From: Paenibacillus tundrae | Lineage (GTDB): Bacteria; Bacillota; Bacilli; Paenibacillales; Paenibacillaceae | Reading direction: 5' to 3' | DNA length: 64,000 nucleotides | NCBI RefSeq assembly: GCF_030812775.1 | Contig: NZ_JAUSTI010000013.1 | Span: forward strand, 62,001 to 126,000 | Shown: piece after piece, positions 8,305-16,317 of the stretch | Numbering within the stretch: the first letter of the stretch is position 1 | Layout of the letters: each line of letters starts with the position of its first letter | Program-made: the position numbers and the translations under genes | Notes under the pieces: generated by a model | What the model was told of the DNA's origin: nothing | What the model saw: the letters and a program-made list of their open reading frames with translations, nothing else | Databases searched by the model: none

Positions 8305-8579
8305 TGGTAGGAGAAATGGGGCGATAGGGTGGGACGAAGAAATCTAAGTGCAACATATACGTGTCCTGCCTGGCGTGCGCCTTAACGAGTTGGTTGTGGA
8401 AGGTGGTTTAGCGCCTTGCGGATCAACAATGAGTTGAGGTAATAGTACTAGGGTGCTCAGCCGCGTAAGGTAAGCCTATTTGAGGTGGGAATTGTGGCAT
8501 GCGAGCGATAGCGTTGTGTGTTGTAGTATAGTGGTAACTTTGCATTAGTATTGTAGTAGCTGTGCAGTAGCTTTAGAGC
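8305..8579. other. Non-coding interval
   Basis: I see no gene, no clear promoter and no terminator in this stretch. Confidence 0.5.
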
Positions 8580-8776
8580 TCTAACGAACCTGAGACCTCT
8601 TATATGGTGATATTGCTTCCTGGTTGAAATCTAACGAATCGTAGGCACGCTATTTAATTGAAATGACTTTGAAAGTGGTGGGAAACGCTTGTTTCTACTG
8701 CATTAGCGTGTGTGAGATTCGTTAGATTTTAAAAGAGGCTAAATTGGGCTGAATAAGGTGTGTGTGGTTCGTTAGA
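8580..8776. repeat. Nested inverted-repeat element, copy 2 (CTAACGAA family)
   Basis: A 197-bp element with a perfect 11-bp terminal inverted repeat, TCTAACGAACC (8580-8590) and GGTTCGTTAGA (8766-8776). Inside it is a perfect 14-bp inverted repeat, AAATCTAACGAATC (8627-8640) and GATTCGTTAGATTT (8716-8729). It has the same length and architecture as the copy at 1249-1445. The internal arm pairs have co-varied between copies (ATTTAACGAA versus ATCTAACGAA), which argues for selection on pairing or recent independent origin by duplication. Confidence 0.85.
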
Positions 8777-9022
8777 ATATTTGGGTGATGAGATAAAGTA
8801 AATTAGGCTGTAAGTGAAGGAGTATCGGATGAGTGGTACGGTGCTGGTGTAGGAGTAAAGTAAACGTAGGCAGTAAGAAGTATGAAACAGAAGTAAAGTA
8901 AAGAAAGATGTTGGAGATTGTTGAGATGATGTAGCGTGTAGTTGAGACAGTGGATTGAACGATGCGCTGATGCATCTTACTTATAGACTCTTTTGCAGCA
9001 AATTTAGGAGGAATGGATATTC
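8777..9022. other. Purine-rich interval upstream of rlmH
   Basis: Low-complexity, G/A-rich sequence with three AAAGTAAA-type repeats and no gene. The last bases hold the rlmH ribosome site TTAGGAGGA. Confidence 0.5.
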
Positions 9023-9502
9023 ATGTTGATTCAAATTATTGGCGTAGGCAAATTGAAGGAAAAATATTTAACGCTCGGCATTCAGGAATATGCCAAGCGG
9101 CTCGCCCCGTACATCAAGTTTCAGATGATCGAGGTCGCAGACGAGAAAGCGCCCGATACCCTGAGCGAAGCTGAGGTACGGGCGGTGAAAGAGCGCGAGG
9201 GCGAACGCATCCTCGCGCATGTGAAGAGCGAGGCGCATGTTGTCGCGCTCGCATTGGATGGCCAGCTCTGGAGTTCCGAGGAGCTGGCTATGGAGATCGA
9301 CAAGCTCGGCACGTATGGGACGAGCCATGTCGTGTTTGTCATCGGAGGCAGCCATGGGCTCTCCGATGAGGTGTTACGCCGCGCGAAGCAGCGCTTGAGC
9401 TTCGGGCGCATGACCCTGCCGCATCAGCTTATGCGGCTGGTGCTGGTGGAGCAGATTTATCGTGCGGTGAAGATCAATCGGAATGAACCGTACCATAAGT
9501 AG
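9023..9502 (+). CDS. rlmH: 23S rRNA (pseudouridine1915-N3)-methyltransferase RlmH
   Basis: RlmH is a small SPOUT-class methyltransferase that uses SAM to methylate pseudouridine 1915 in helix 69 of 23S rRNA. The product is 159 aa, the family's normal length. It begins MLIQIIGVGKLKEKYL and contains the SAM-binding knot motifs FVIGGSHGLSDEV (about residues 100-112) and LPHQLMRLVLVEQIYRA, ending in the conserved NEPYHK. The ATG follows AGGAGG. Codon use is GC-richer than in many neighbours. A terminator follows. Confidence 0.97.
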   Translation: MLIQIIGVGKLKEKYLTLGIQEYAKRLAPYIKFQMIEVADEKAPDTLSEAEVRAVKEREGERILAHVKSEAHVVALALDGQLWSSEELAMEIDKLGTYGTSHVVFVIGGSHGLSDEVLRRAKQRLSFGRMTLPHQLMRLVLVEQIYRAVKINRNEPYHK

Positions 9503-9582
9503 GGCCAAATAGTAAGGGTTTATTTGCCCGATTTGGGTTTGGGATCATTCTTAACTACAGCGCTTCGCTCCATCCTATAAAT

Positions 9583-9610
9583 CCACTACCCTATGAGGTG
9601 GTGGTTTTTT
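9583..9610 (+). terminator. Rho-independent terminator after rlmH
   Basis: CCACTACC / GGTGGTGG hairpin with a 6-nt loop and TTTTTT. Confidence 0.85.
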
Positions 9611-9732
9611 GCTGTTTATAACCATTTTGCTATTGTTAAAAGCTATGACCAGCCATGCCTTTTTCATATAACATGTAATCATTTCGATCATGCTATACTC
9701 AGGAAACCAAAAAGTTAGAAGGAGATTTTTTT

Positions 9733-10818
9733 ATGATACCATTTCGAAATGATCATGTAGGTAGCTTTCTACGTCCTGCAAACTTAAGTCAGGCACGTGA
9801 ACAATATAAATCAGGTAACATCACATATGAAGAATTAAGAGTTGTGGAAGATAAAGAGATTATTCGAATTATTGAAAAGCAAAAGGAAAATGGCGTATTT
9901 GCAGTCACGGATGGTGAATTCCGCAGAAGCTGGTGGCATTTTGATTTTCTGGGCGGATTAGATGGCGTAGAACTATATGAGGAGATTGATGGGCCTCAGT
10001 TCCATAACATGCAAACGCGCAAGGGCGGAATTCGTGTTGTTGGTAAGGTTGATTTCTCTACGCATCCCTTTGTTGAGCATTTTGAGTTTTTGAAAAAGCA
10101 TGCAGGTGACGCAGTGGCGAAACAGACCATTCCAAGTCCCAACATGCTTCTATATCGGTTGGAAAATGGCGCTAATATCTATACTGACCGGGAGCAATTC
10201 CTTCAGGATACGATTGCAGCGTATCAAAAAGCCATTCAAGCCTTCTACGATGCGGGATGCCGATATCTGCAATTAGATGATACCGCTTGGGCAGATCTGT
10301 TCTCAGAAGCTGGTCACGATAAGCTACGTGCTAAAGATCTGGAACCGGCGGAAGAGTTGAAAACGATGCAGCGCATGATTAACGAAACCTTGGCTCATAA
10401 ACCGGCAGATTTAGTGGTGATGATGCATATTTGTCGGGGTAACTATAAGTCGAATTATTTCTCAACGGGTGGTTATGATTACGCTTCTGAAGTTATCTTT
10501 GGCGGTTTAAACGTAGATGGATTATTTTTAGAATTTGATGATGAGCGCTCAGGTGGTTTCGAGCCATTAAAATATGTAAATCGTAAAGATTTGAAAATCG
10601 TGCTTGGTTTACTGACATCGAAAACAGGCGAGTTAGAGGACAAGGAACACATTAAGGCTCGGATCGCAGAGGCGGCAACCTATGTACCTCTTGAGCAACT
10701 TTGTCTGAGCCCACAATGTGGCTTTTCGTCAACGGAAGAAGGCAATATTCTAACGGAAGAACAACAATGGCGGAAACTTCGTTATGTCAAAGAGATTGCA
10801 GAAGAAGTATGGAATTAA
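9733..10818 (+). CDS. MetE C-terminal-domain-like methyltransferase (YxjG/YxjH type)
   Basis: A 361-aa TIM-barrel protein similar to the catalytic half of cobalamin-independent methionine synthase. Typical elements are DHVGSFLRP near the start, QLDDTAWADLF in the middle, MHICRGN around residue 235 and CLSPQCGF near the C-terminus; the His and Cys residues in the last two are the family's zinc/thiol site. At about 360 aa it lacks the N-terminal half of full MetE, as in B. subtilis YxjG and YxjH. It probably transfers a methyl group to homocysteine or a related thiol; the donor is unknown. The ATG follows AAGGAG. I looked for a SAM riboswitch or T-box upstream and saw none. Confidence 0.85.
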   Translation: MIPFRNDHVGSFLRPANLSQAREQYKSGNITYEELRVVEDKEIIRIIEKQKENGVFAVTDGEFRRSWWHFDFLGGLDGVELYEEIDGPQFHNMQTRKGGIRVVGKVDFSTHPFVEHFEFLKKHAGDAVAKQTIPSPNMLLYRLENGANIYTDREQFLQDTIAAYQKAIQAFYDAGCRYLQLDDTAWADLFSEAGHDKLRAKDLEPAEELKTMQRMINETLAHKPADLVVMMHICRGNYKSNYFSTGGYDYASEVIFGGLNVDGLFLEFDDERSGGFEPLKYVNRKDLKIVLGLLTSKTGELEDKEHIKARIAEAATYVPLEQLCLSPQCGFSSTEEGNILTEEQQWRKLRYVKEIAEEVWN

Positions 10819-10843
10819 TAGCTATATATAAATTCAACTAAAC

Positions 10844-10994
10844 ATTTACACAAAACGGAGAGGGCAGAAAAAACCTGAAGAAGCGAAGCGCTCGCCTTTA
10901 TACCCGGATTTTACCATATAAAAAAGGAATCACAAAAATCTGGGGATAACAGCGATCGGAAGGTTATTCTGTCATTGGAGTGGCTAGTGTAAAT
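10844..10994 (+). ncRNA. Structured leader-like repeat, copy B
   Basis: A 151-nt element closed by ATTTACAC (10844-10851) pairing with GTGTAAAT (10987-10994). Conserved blocks shared with copy C at 38597-38786 are ACGGAGAGGGCAGAA, AGAAGCGAAGC, CTCGCCTTTA, CCGGATTTT, GGAATCA, AAAAATCTGGGG, AACAGCGATCG and GGAGTGGCTAG. CCGGATTTT pairs with AAAAATCTGG. It ends 38 nt before the aldehyde dehydrogenase start, and is shorter than copy C because the first hairpin is trimmed. Confidence 0.75.
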
Positions 10995-11032
10995 ATTTTT
11001 TCGTTCCATTTATATAACGGAGGGGATGTAAA

Positions 11033-12523
11033 ATGACGATACAAGCAGACCAAGAGACAGTTATCGTTGAAGCGTTCATTAATGGTCAACATGTAAAATC
11101 CCTTTCGCAGTTGGCAAAAGAGAACCCAACAAATCCAACGGAGATCGTAGGTTATTTCCCTGTCACTACGAAAGAACAAGCGGTTGAAGCGATTGAAGCC
11201 GCGGCAGAAGCTTTTAAAACATGGAAGCAAACCTCCATGGATGAACGCATTATCATGATGCGCAAGGCGATCGAGAAGATTAGAGTAGCTGAGAATGAAA
11301 TTGTTCATTTGCTGTCTAGAGAGCATGGCAAGCCTCTGTATGATGCACACGGTGAAATTTATGTTGCGTTAATGTGGATGGAGTTTGCTTGTAATGAAGC
11401 TAAATCGGCTCTACAAGAAGAGATCCAAGAGCATGACCATGGTAAAACGATTCTTTCCTATGATCCAATCGGTGTGGTGGCAGCGATTAGTCCATGGAAC
11501 TACCCTGTTGCTTTATCTACGATTAAGATTGCTCCTGCCTTACTTGCGGGTAACACGATTGTGCTCAAACCAAGTCCATTTGCACCACTGGCGGCGGCGA
11601 AAGTGGCAGAGATTATTGCGAGTGAGTTCCCGGCTGGTGTAATCAATGTCGTTTATGGGGATGCCGATGTGGGCGCTGAACTGACTAGTTATCCTCTTGT
11701 GTCTAAAATCACCTTTACAGGTGGAACCGCAACAGCGAAGCATATTATCAAAGCTGCCTCGGAAACGATTAAGGATATGACGCTGGAGCTTGGTGGTAAT
11801 GATGCGGCTATCTTCTTGGAAAGCTTTGATGTTCATGATGAGCGAGCAATGCGCCGGATTGTCATCTCTAATTTTTTGACAGCAGGCCAGATCTGTATGA
11901 TTGCCAAACGTGTATATGTACACCGTTCTATCTATGATGAATTTGTAGAAAAATATATAGAGGCAGCCAATCGCTGGATTCGGATTGGTGATCCATTCGA
12001 TTCTAATACGACGGTAGGTCCGGTAAATAACCTGAAGCAGCGAGATTATGTGCAAGGTTTGGTGGAAGATGCGCAAAAGCGCGGGGCTAAGGTCATCCCT
12101 CTCGGTCAAATTTTGGATCAGAAGCTGTTTGAACAAGGTTACTATCTGCAACCTACGCTTGTCTTAGATTGTGATGTTCATGATCCGATTGTCGTGGAGG
12201 AACAGTTTGGTCCTACGGTTCCGATTTTGCCATTTGACGATGAAGAGCAGGTTATTCATCTACACAATGAAAGCATATATGGATTGACGAGTTCTGTGTG
12301 GGGAAAAGAAGAAGATGCGATCTCCGTCGCACGTCAACTCGAAGCTGGAACGACGATGATCAATACAGCTGCTGTGCAGGGGCTCGACGTTCGATTCCCA
12401 TTCGGTGGCTTCAAGCAATCTGGTATTGGCCGTGAATACGGCACGGAAGGCATCCGCACGTATACAGAAAAGCATGTCATCAACGTTCCGAAGGTACTGG
12501 ATCTTCCTTATATACCAGAATAA
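11033..12523 (+). CDS. NAD(P)-dependent aldehyde dehydrogenase
   Basis: A 496-aa aldehyde dehydrogenase superfamily enzyme, cytosolic, oxidising an aldehyde to the acid with NAD(P). Visible motifs: the Asn of SPWNYPV, the cofactor region FTGGTATAKHI, the general base Glu in LELGGNDAAIF, and the catalytic Cys in TAGQICMIAKR. The C-terminus has PFGGFKQSGIGREYG. Overall it resembles the succinate-semialdehyde / broad aldehyde dehydrogenase group; the substrate cannot be fixed. The ATG follows GGAGGGGATG. A structured repeat (copy B) lies directly upstream and a strong terminator directly downstream. Confidence 0.9.
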   Translation: MTIQADQETVIVEAFINGQHVKSLSQLAKENPTNPTEIVGYFPVTTKEQAVEAIEAAAEAFKTWKQTSMDERIIMMRKAIEKIRVAENEIVHLLSREHGKPLYDAHGEIYVALMWMEFACNEAKSALQEEIQEHDHGKTILSYDPIGVVAAISPWNYPVALSTIKIAPALLAGNTIVLKPSPFAPLAAAKVAEIIASEFPAGVINVVYGDADVGAELTSYPLVSKITFTGGTATAKHIIKAASETIKDMTLELGGNDAAIFLESFDVHDERAMRRIVISNFLTAGQICMIAKRVYVHRSIYDEFVEKYIEAANRWIRIGDPFDSNTTVGPVNNLKQRDYVQGLVEDAQKRGAKVIPLGQILDQKLFEQGYYLQPTLVLDCDVHDPIVVEEQFGPTVPILPFDDEEQVIHLHNESIYGLTSSVWGKEEDAISVARQLEAGTTMINTAAVQGLDVRFPFGGFKQSGIGREYGTEGIRTYTEKHVINVPKVLDLPYIPE

Positions 12524-12528
12524 TAAAG

Positions 12529-12556
12529 AAGCCACTCCATTTTTTGGAGTGGCTTT
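12529..12556. terminator. Terminator between convergent genes
   Basis: AAGCCACTCC / GGAGTGGCTT stem (10 bp) with TTTTTT loop bases; A-rich on the left and TTT on the right, so it can serve both strands. Confidence 0.85.
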
Positions 12557-12585
12557 CTACTCAGCTATTATACGGTGAACTGTGG

Positions 12586-13038
12586 CTATTTTCGACCTAG
12601 TGTCTCCCAAATTCCATGGAGCCAGGAGTCGAACTCAGCATCTTTGTCGCCCTCATAAGTATCATAGATATCCAGACGTGTCTTTTGCAGTTTTTCCTTA
12701 AATTGCTCAAATGTGTGGCCTTCCGGAAGGCTTTTTTTAATTCGCAGCAAAATTTTGTTAAGACCTTTGAACAGATCGCCTTTGTTCTGGATAGGCATTT
12801 GTACATCTTCATCCAACTGCTTGAGCTTGCGATATGCGGCTTCGCGCACTTGAAACACTTGATCATTTTTCAAAACATTTTGCAGCAATTTAATGGTAGG
12901 GGTTGTATCCCAGTTTCCCAATTCGTTCACTGCATTCAGTCTGTCTCTCCAGCTTGAAGACCGATTAGCCGCCCGTTTGAGCTCTTCAAAGTTTTCCGGT
13001 AGTTCGTTAACTGCTCCAATATCATGGTTGTTCGTCAA
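12586..13038 (-). CDS. Small HEAT-repeat protein
   Basis: A 150-aa soluble helical protein. Residues about 30-75 (SSWRDRLNAVNELGNW and VFQVREAAYRKLKQL) form two HEAT-like helical pairs. The second half has GDLFKGLNKILLRIKKSLP and YEGDKDAEFDSWLHGIWETL. Such small HEAT proteins are probably protein-binding adaptors; no function is known to me. It starts with TTG (13038) after AAAGAGAT. It is convergent with the aldehyde dehydrogenase gene. Confidence 0.75.
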   Translation of the reverse strand: MTNNHDIGAVNELPENFEELKRAANRSSSWRDRLNAVNELGNWDTTPTIKLLQNVLKNDQVFQVREAAYRKLKQLDEDVQMPIQNKGDLFKGLNKILLRIKKSLPEGHTFEQFKEKLQKTRLDIYDTYEGDKDAEFDSWLHGIWETLGRK

Positions 13039-13366
13039 AGTTCAATCTCTTTAATCATCGCCATCTCGGCAGATGATAAATGTTATTTATGTGAATCAAT
13101 TACATAATACCTATAGCTGCTTCAATCAAGGCTTGATATGGATCAAAACGGTTCAATTTGTCTATATCTAGTTCCGACAATTCATTTTTAATGAGTTATG
13201 AAATTGATTCAGGTGAAAACCATTATAGCACGAACCTGGCTGAACTACTTCATTATAGCCGATAGGTTAGTCTAAAAATCGCATTCGCTAATTCATGTTG
13301 ATGCAAGGGGAACAGGGTTAAGGCCGCTTGTTTCTGTATGTAATCACTCATTAAGATGTATCAACC
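13039..13366. other. Intergenic interval
   Basis: 328 bp between two minus-strand genes, holding the upstream region of the HEAT-repeat gene. I see no further gene, repeat or clear operator. Confidence 0.5.
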
Positions 13367-14344
13367 TTATCTATTCTCCAGGACACTCTTCTTTTTCTTA
13401 ATGAAATCTACCATATACACCCATCCAATTAGCCCACATAAGACAAAACCAAACGCATGCAGAGATCCGTAAATAGGAATGAAATCGAGTATGGTTAGGG
13501 AATATATGTTTTTCAGTAGCGGATAGAACATGGAAATAACAACTACCGTGTAAAAGGCTAGGCAGGAAAGGCCTAAAAAGAAGGTTGCCTTAGTATCCAA
13601 AGCGTTTTTCCTTAAGTATGCAAGGAGATAAGCGGTGTAAACCACAATATTGCAGGCGAATAACGCGACACCGATGTATTCAATGGGCTTGGAGAAAATC
13701 ATACCAATCGCAATCAATATGGGTCCAATGATATCAATGGCAACGACCCAGGGATACCAGCTTTTTTTCGTCATGATCCGTCCCAGTGCACCAATAAAAA
13801 TCGGAACGATCGCAGATGAAAAATGAAAGTGGATCGAGCTTAACGCATGTGTTGCAGGAGTGGCTTGGAAGAGGCTAACTTGATATTGATATAAGGTGAA
13901 CCAAATACCTCCGATAAAAAAATAAACAAGCCCCGCGCCAATCGCTATTTCCGCTGCTTTTCCTTTAGCAATCACAACGATGGTCAAGCCATAGATGCCA
14001 AGTAGTAGTGTGAACAGTAGCCACCCAAGGGAGAGAATCCCTGGTATTGCTGTGCTTTCTAATCCCCACATCTTACTGCTCATTACGGAAATTAAGGTGA
14101 GAAGTGCTGCGGGAAATTGAACCCATTTAATAGCAGTATAAACCATTCGTTGATGTTTATTCTTTTCGTCATATTTCAAAAGCAAGATGACAAGAGCTAC
14201 AATGACGAATGCCGCAAACAGTAGAAATTTTTCAACAAGTTCGAATTGGAAGTAATCCAAATAAAATATAAGAATAGTTATGATTCCTCCGGGAATCACG
14301 GGTACTAATAATGACTGCGTCCGTTGTTTCAGAGAACTATTCAT
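13367..14344 (-). CDS. YndJ-like polytopic membrane protein
   Basis: A 325-aa integral membrane protein with about nine to ten hydrophobic helices. The segment ALSSIHFHFSSAIVPIFIGALG carries a His-containing motif typical of the YndJ family of Bacilli, whose function is unknown. The C-terminus is Lys-rich (KKKKSVLENR), placing it in the cytoplasm. The ATG follows GAAAGGATC. It is transcribed alone. Confidence 0.75.
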   Translation of the reverse strand: MNSSLKQRTQSLLVPVIPGGIITILIFYLDYFQFELVEKFLLFAAFVIVALVILLLKYDEKNKHQRMVYTAIKWVQFPAALLTLISVMSSKMWGLESTAIPGILSLGWLLFTLLLGIYGLTIVVIAKGKAAEIAIGAGLVYFFIGGIWFTLYQYQVSLFQATPATHALSSIHFHFSSAIVPIFIGALGRIMTKKSWYPWVVAIDIIGPILIAIGMIFSKPIEYIGVALFACNIVVYTAYLLAYLRKNALDTKATFFLGLSCLAFYTVVVISMFYPLLKNIYSLTILDFIPIYGSLHAFGFVLCGLIGWVYMVDFIKKKKSVLENR

Positions 14345-14741
14345 GGCGATCCTTTCTCAACATATTTGGTGTATACTCTGCCTACACTTGGTTTTATAAC
14401 ATTCTGTCGTATAGATAGGCAATTCTCGTTATAGTTTAACACATATAATTGTCACTCTATCGCCTAGGTGATTTGTTCAAGTGAAGATTTATGAAATCGA
14501 GGATGGGGTTTGGTATATTTAGCATAAAAAACGTGCAGTTATAGACAACGTAGTTAATCATACATAAGTAGGGCAAAATGAATCACTCCGATATGGTAAA
14601 TTGGTATGTAATAGGACGTATAATGAGATTAAGTATGGATACATTTCACCCAAGGACATTTTATGAAAAGAACTCTAATAAAGGAGTTGTGGAGTTGAAT
14701 GCATGAGAATAAAAGCACAGAGATGAAGCCGCTCTTCAAAA

Positions 14742-15021
14742 GCAGAAAACATCCTATCACAGATCGATAGTAAAACGAAGCTAAGCAAACTACGAAAAAT
14801 TGCGAAGGACATTAAAATAGATCACATACTAGCGATGGAACTTTGGTCAACCAGAGTTTTTGCCCAGACTATTAGCAATCTTAATTATGGATAAAAAACT
14901 TCTTTCAGATGAAGTGCTAAATAAGCTTGATAAGGATATGCAGACTCACACTTTTGATGAACGAAATGGTATAAGAAATGAGATACTGCCATTGACTACG
15001 TCTACAGACTATAGATGAAGA
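14742..15021 (+). pseudogene. AlkD-like DNA alkylation repair gene remnant
   Basis: Two frames together read like an AlkD-family HEAT-repeat glycosylase. Frame one from 14742 gives ILSQIDSKTKLSKLRKIAKD and then LAMELWST. After an apparent 2-nt loss near 14853 the next frame gives FLPRLLAILIMDKKLLSDEV followed by LDKDMQTHTFDERNG. The remaining part of the family (WLMANQL and the C-terminal repeats) is missing or unrecognisable, and there is no start codon with a ribosome site. This is established family resemblance judged by eye. Confidence 0.7.
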
Positions 15022-15115
15022 AAAGACTATCCAGGCCTTAACGGTGGATAATCTTTTGGCTGTAAACCGATCGATATTTAAAGCCGAATCACTGGGCTCA
15101 GCATCATTAAGTTGA

Positions 15116-15946
15116 TTAACCTGTGAACCATGTAAGAGCCAACACGAACAACCAGATAAAAAAAGAGGCTCCACATATGATTATTTCATAAAAGTGAATC
15201 TGAAATAGCTTGTAAGGCCCCTGATCTCGCTGTGGAAGACCCAAGAAACTAGACTGCTGATGAAGAAAGATCAGTGCACAGGCGACGGATAGTCCCGATA
15301 GAATAAATGCGGAAGATGGTAAACTCATGACATACAGGGGATTGCCGCCTGTCTCAATACTGAGCATCCATCCGTACTGCTTGGCAAGCAGAAGAGTCAG
15401 CACGATCATAACGAACAGCAAAAGCCCAATACTGAAAGGATGCTGTCTGTAATCAATTAACCGTAGCAAAGCTTTCATTTTAGGACCTTCCGGTTCAAGT
15501 TCATCCTCTTCTACATCCTCGCCCACATCACTCATAATATAAAAAAATGAAAAAACAATCATGGTAATAAACATAATAGGCTGCACTATACCTAGTGACG
15601 TTCTCCAATCAAAGATAGTGATTATGGCTAGAGCCACAAGGAGAAACAGAATCAGCTTGCCTAGAGTGCTCTCACGTTGTTTCCACATCCGATTAACAAA
15701 TAACTGCATAGCGGCTACATCATCTTGCACACGCTCTGATTCACCCAGGAAATGGCGAGGTTTTTTACTTTGACGTTGAATGGATACGTAAGCAATGCTC
15801 ACTAAACACAGTCCAAAAAGCAAAAGATGAAATGCTTCCCTTGGGTAAAATTCATACCTATCATATGTTTGTACGACCCAAAGCCCATCTAAAACGACAG
15901 TGAACAATCCAATCAGAAGGATATAGGGAGCTACTCTATGAACGAT
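15116..15946 (-). CDS. Polytopic membrane protein of unknown function, start codon irregular
   Basis: The frame encodes about 270 aa with six or seven hydrophobic helices and an acidic cytoplasmic loop (DVGEDVEEDELEPEGP). I do not recognise the family. The first standard start in frame is a TTG at 15907 inside a membrane helix with no ribosome site. Upstream in the same frame an AAAGGAG (15956-15962) lies 9 nt before an ATC (15944-15946), giving IVHRVAPYILLIGLFTVVLDG, a natural N-terminus. So either ATC is used or an original ATG has mutated and expression is reduced. The next gene downstream on its strand is far away. Confidence 0.6.
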   Translation of the reverse strand: MVHRVAPYILLIGLFTVVLDGLWVVQTYDRYEFYPREAFHLLLFGLCLVSIAYVSIQRQSKKPRHFLGESERVQDDVAAMQLFVNRMWKQRESTLGKLILFLLVALAIITIFDWRTSLGIVQPIMFITMIVFSFFYIMSDVGEDVEEDELEPEGPKMKALLRLIDYRQHPFSIGLLLFVMIVLTLLLAKQYGWMLSIETGGNPLYVMSLPSSAFILSGLSVACALIFLHQQSSFLGLPQRDQGPYKLFQIHFYEIIICGASFFIWLFVLALTWFTG

Positions 15947-16317
15947 ATCTCTCCACTCCTTTATTACATTTCATGAGATTTTTGGAAGTGCTAATTAATA
16001 CCCTATCTATGATTTAGTGAACCTTATCCCCTAAACTACATCAGACTAATTGACCGCGAACTAACGAAACACTTCTGTAAAGCCTCTTGTAAGTTATACA
16101 GTATCTTACTATTACCGGGTCTCCTATTTAAAACATCTAATTTATGTTGATATAGACTCACCGATGTTGAGGTTTTGTATAGGTCTCTACATTAAAATGG
16201 TCGAATATGCCATTAAATTGGCTCACTTTGTCACTTTCTTGAGTGTAAGAGATCAGGATAGAACGTACATAAGTGGCAGACAGCAACTAAAATTCAGAAG
16301 TGGAGGAGATTTCGATA
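15947..16317. other. Intergenic interval upstream of the surface protein gene
   Basis: About 370 bp between divergent genes with no coding frame. It must hold both promoters, but none stands out. A single CTAACGAA occurs at 16060-16067 without the partner arms of the repeat family. The last bases hold the GGAGGAG ribosome site of the surface protein. Confidence 0.45.

Noticed and set aside
9611..9732. Possible SAM riboswitch or T-box before the MetE-like gene
   Set aside because: The interval is too short and lacks the conserved cores of both; only a terminator of rlmH and a ribosome site are seen.
11540..12151. Minus-strand open frame of 203 codons inside the aldehyde dehydrogenase gene
   Set aside because: Shadow frame; the sense strand has all catalytic motifs.
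16060..16067. Single CTAACGAA word near 16.06 kb
   Set aside because: No partner arm TTCGTTAG within 300 bp and none of the internal motifs of the 197-bp element.
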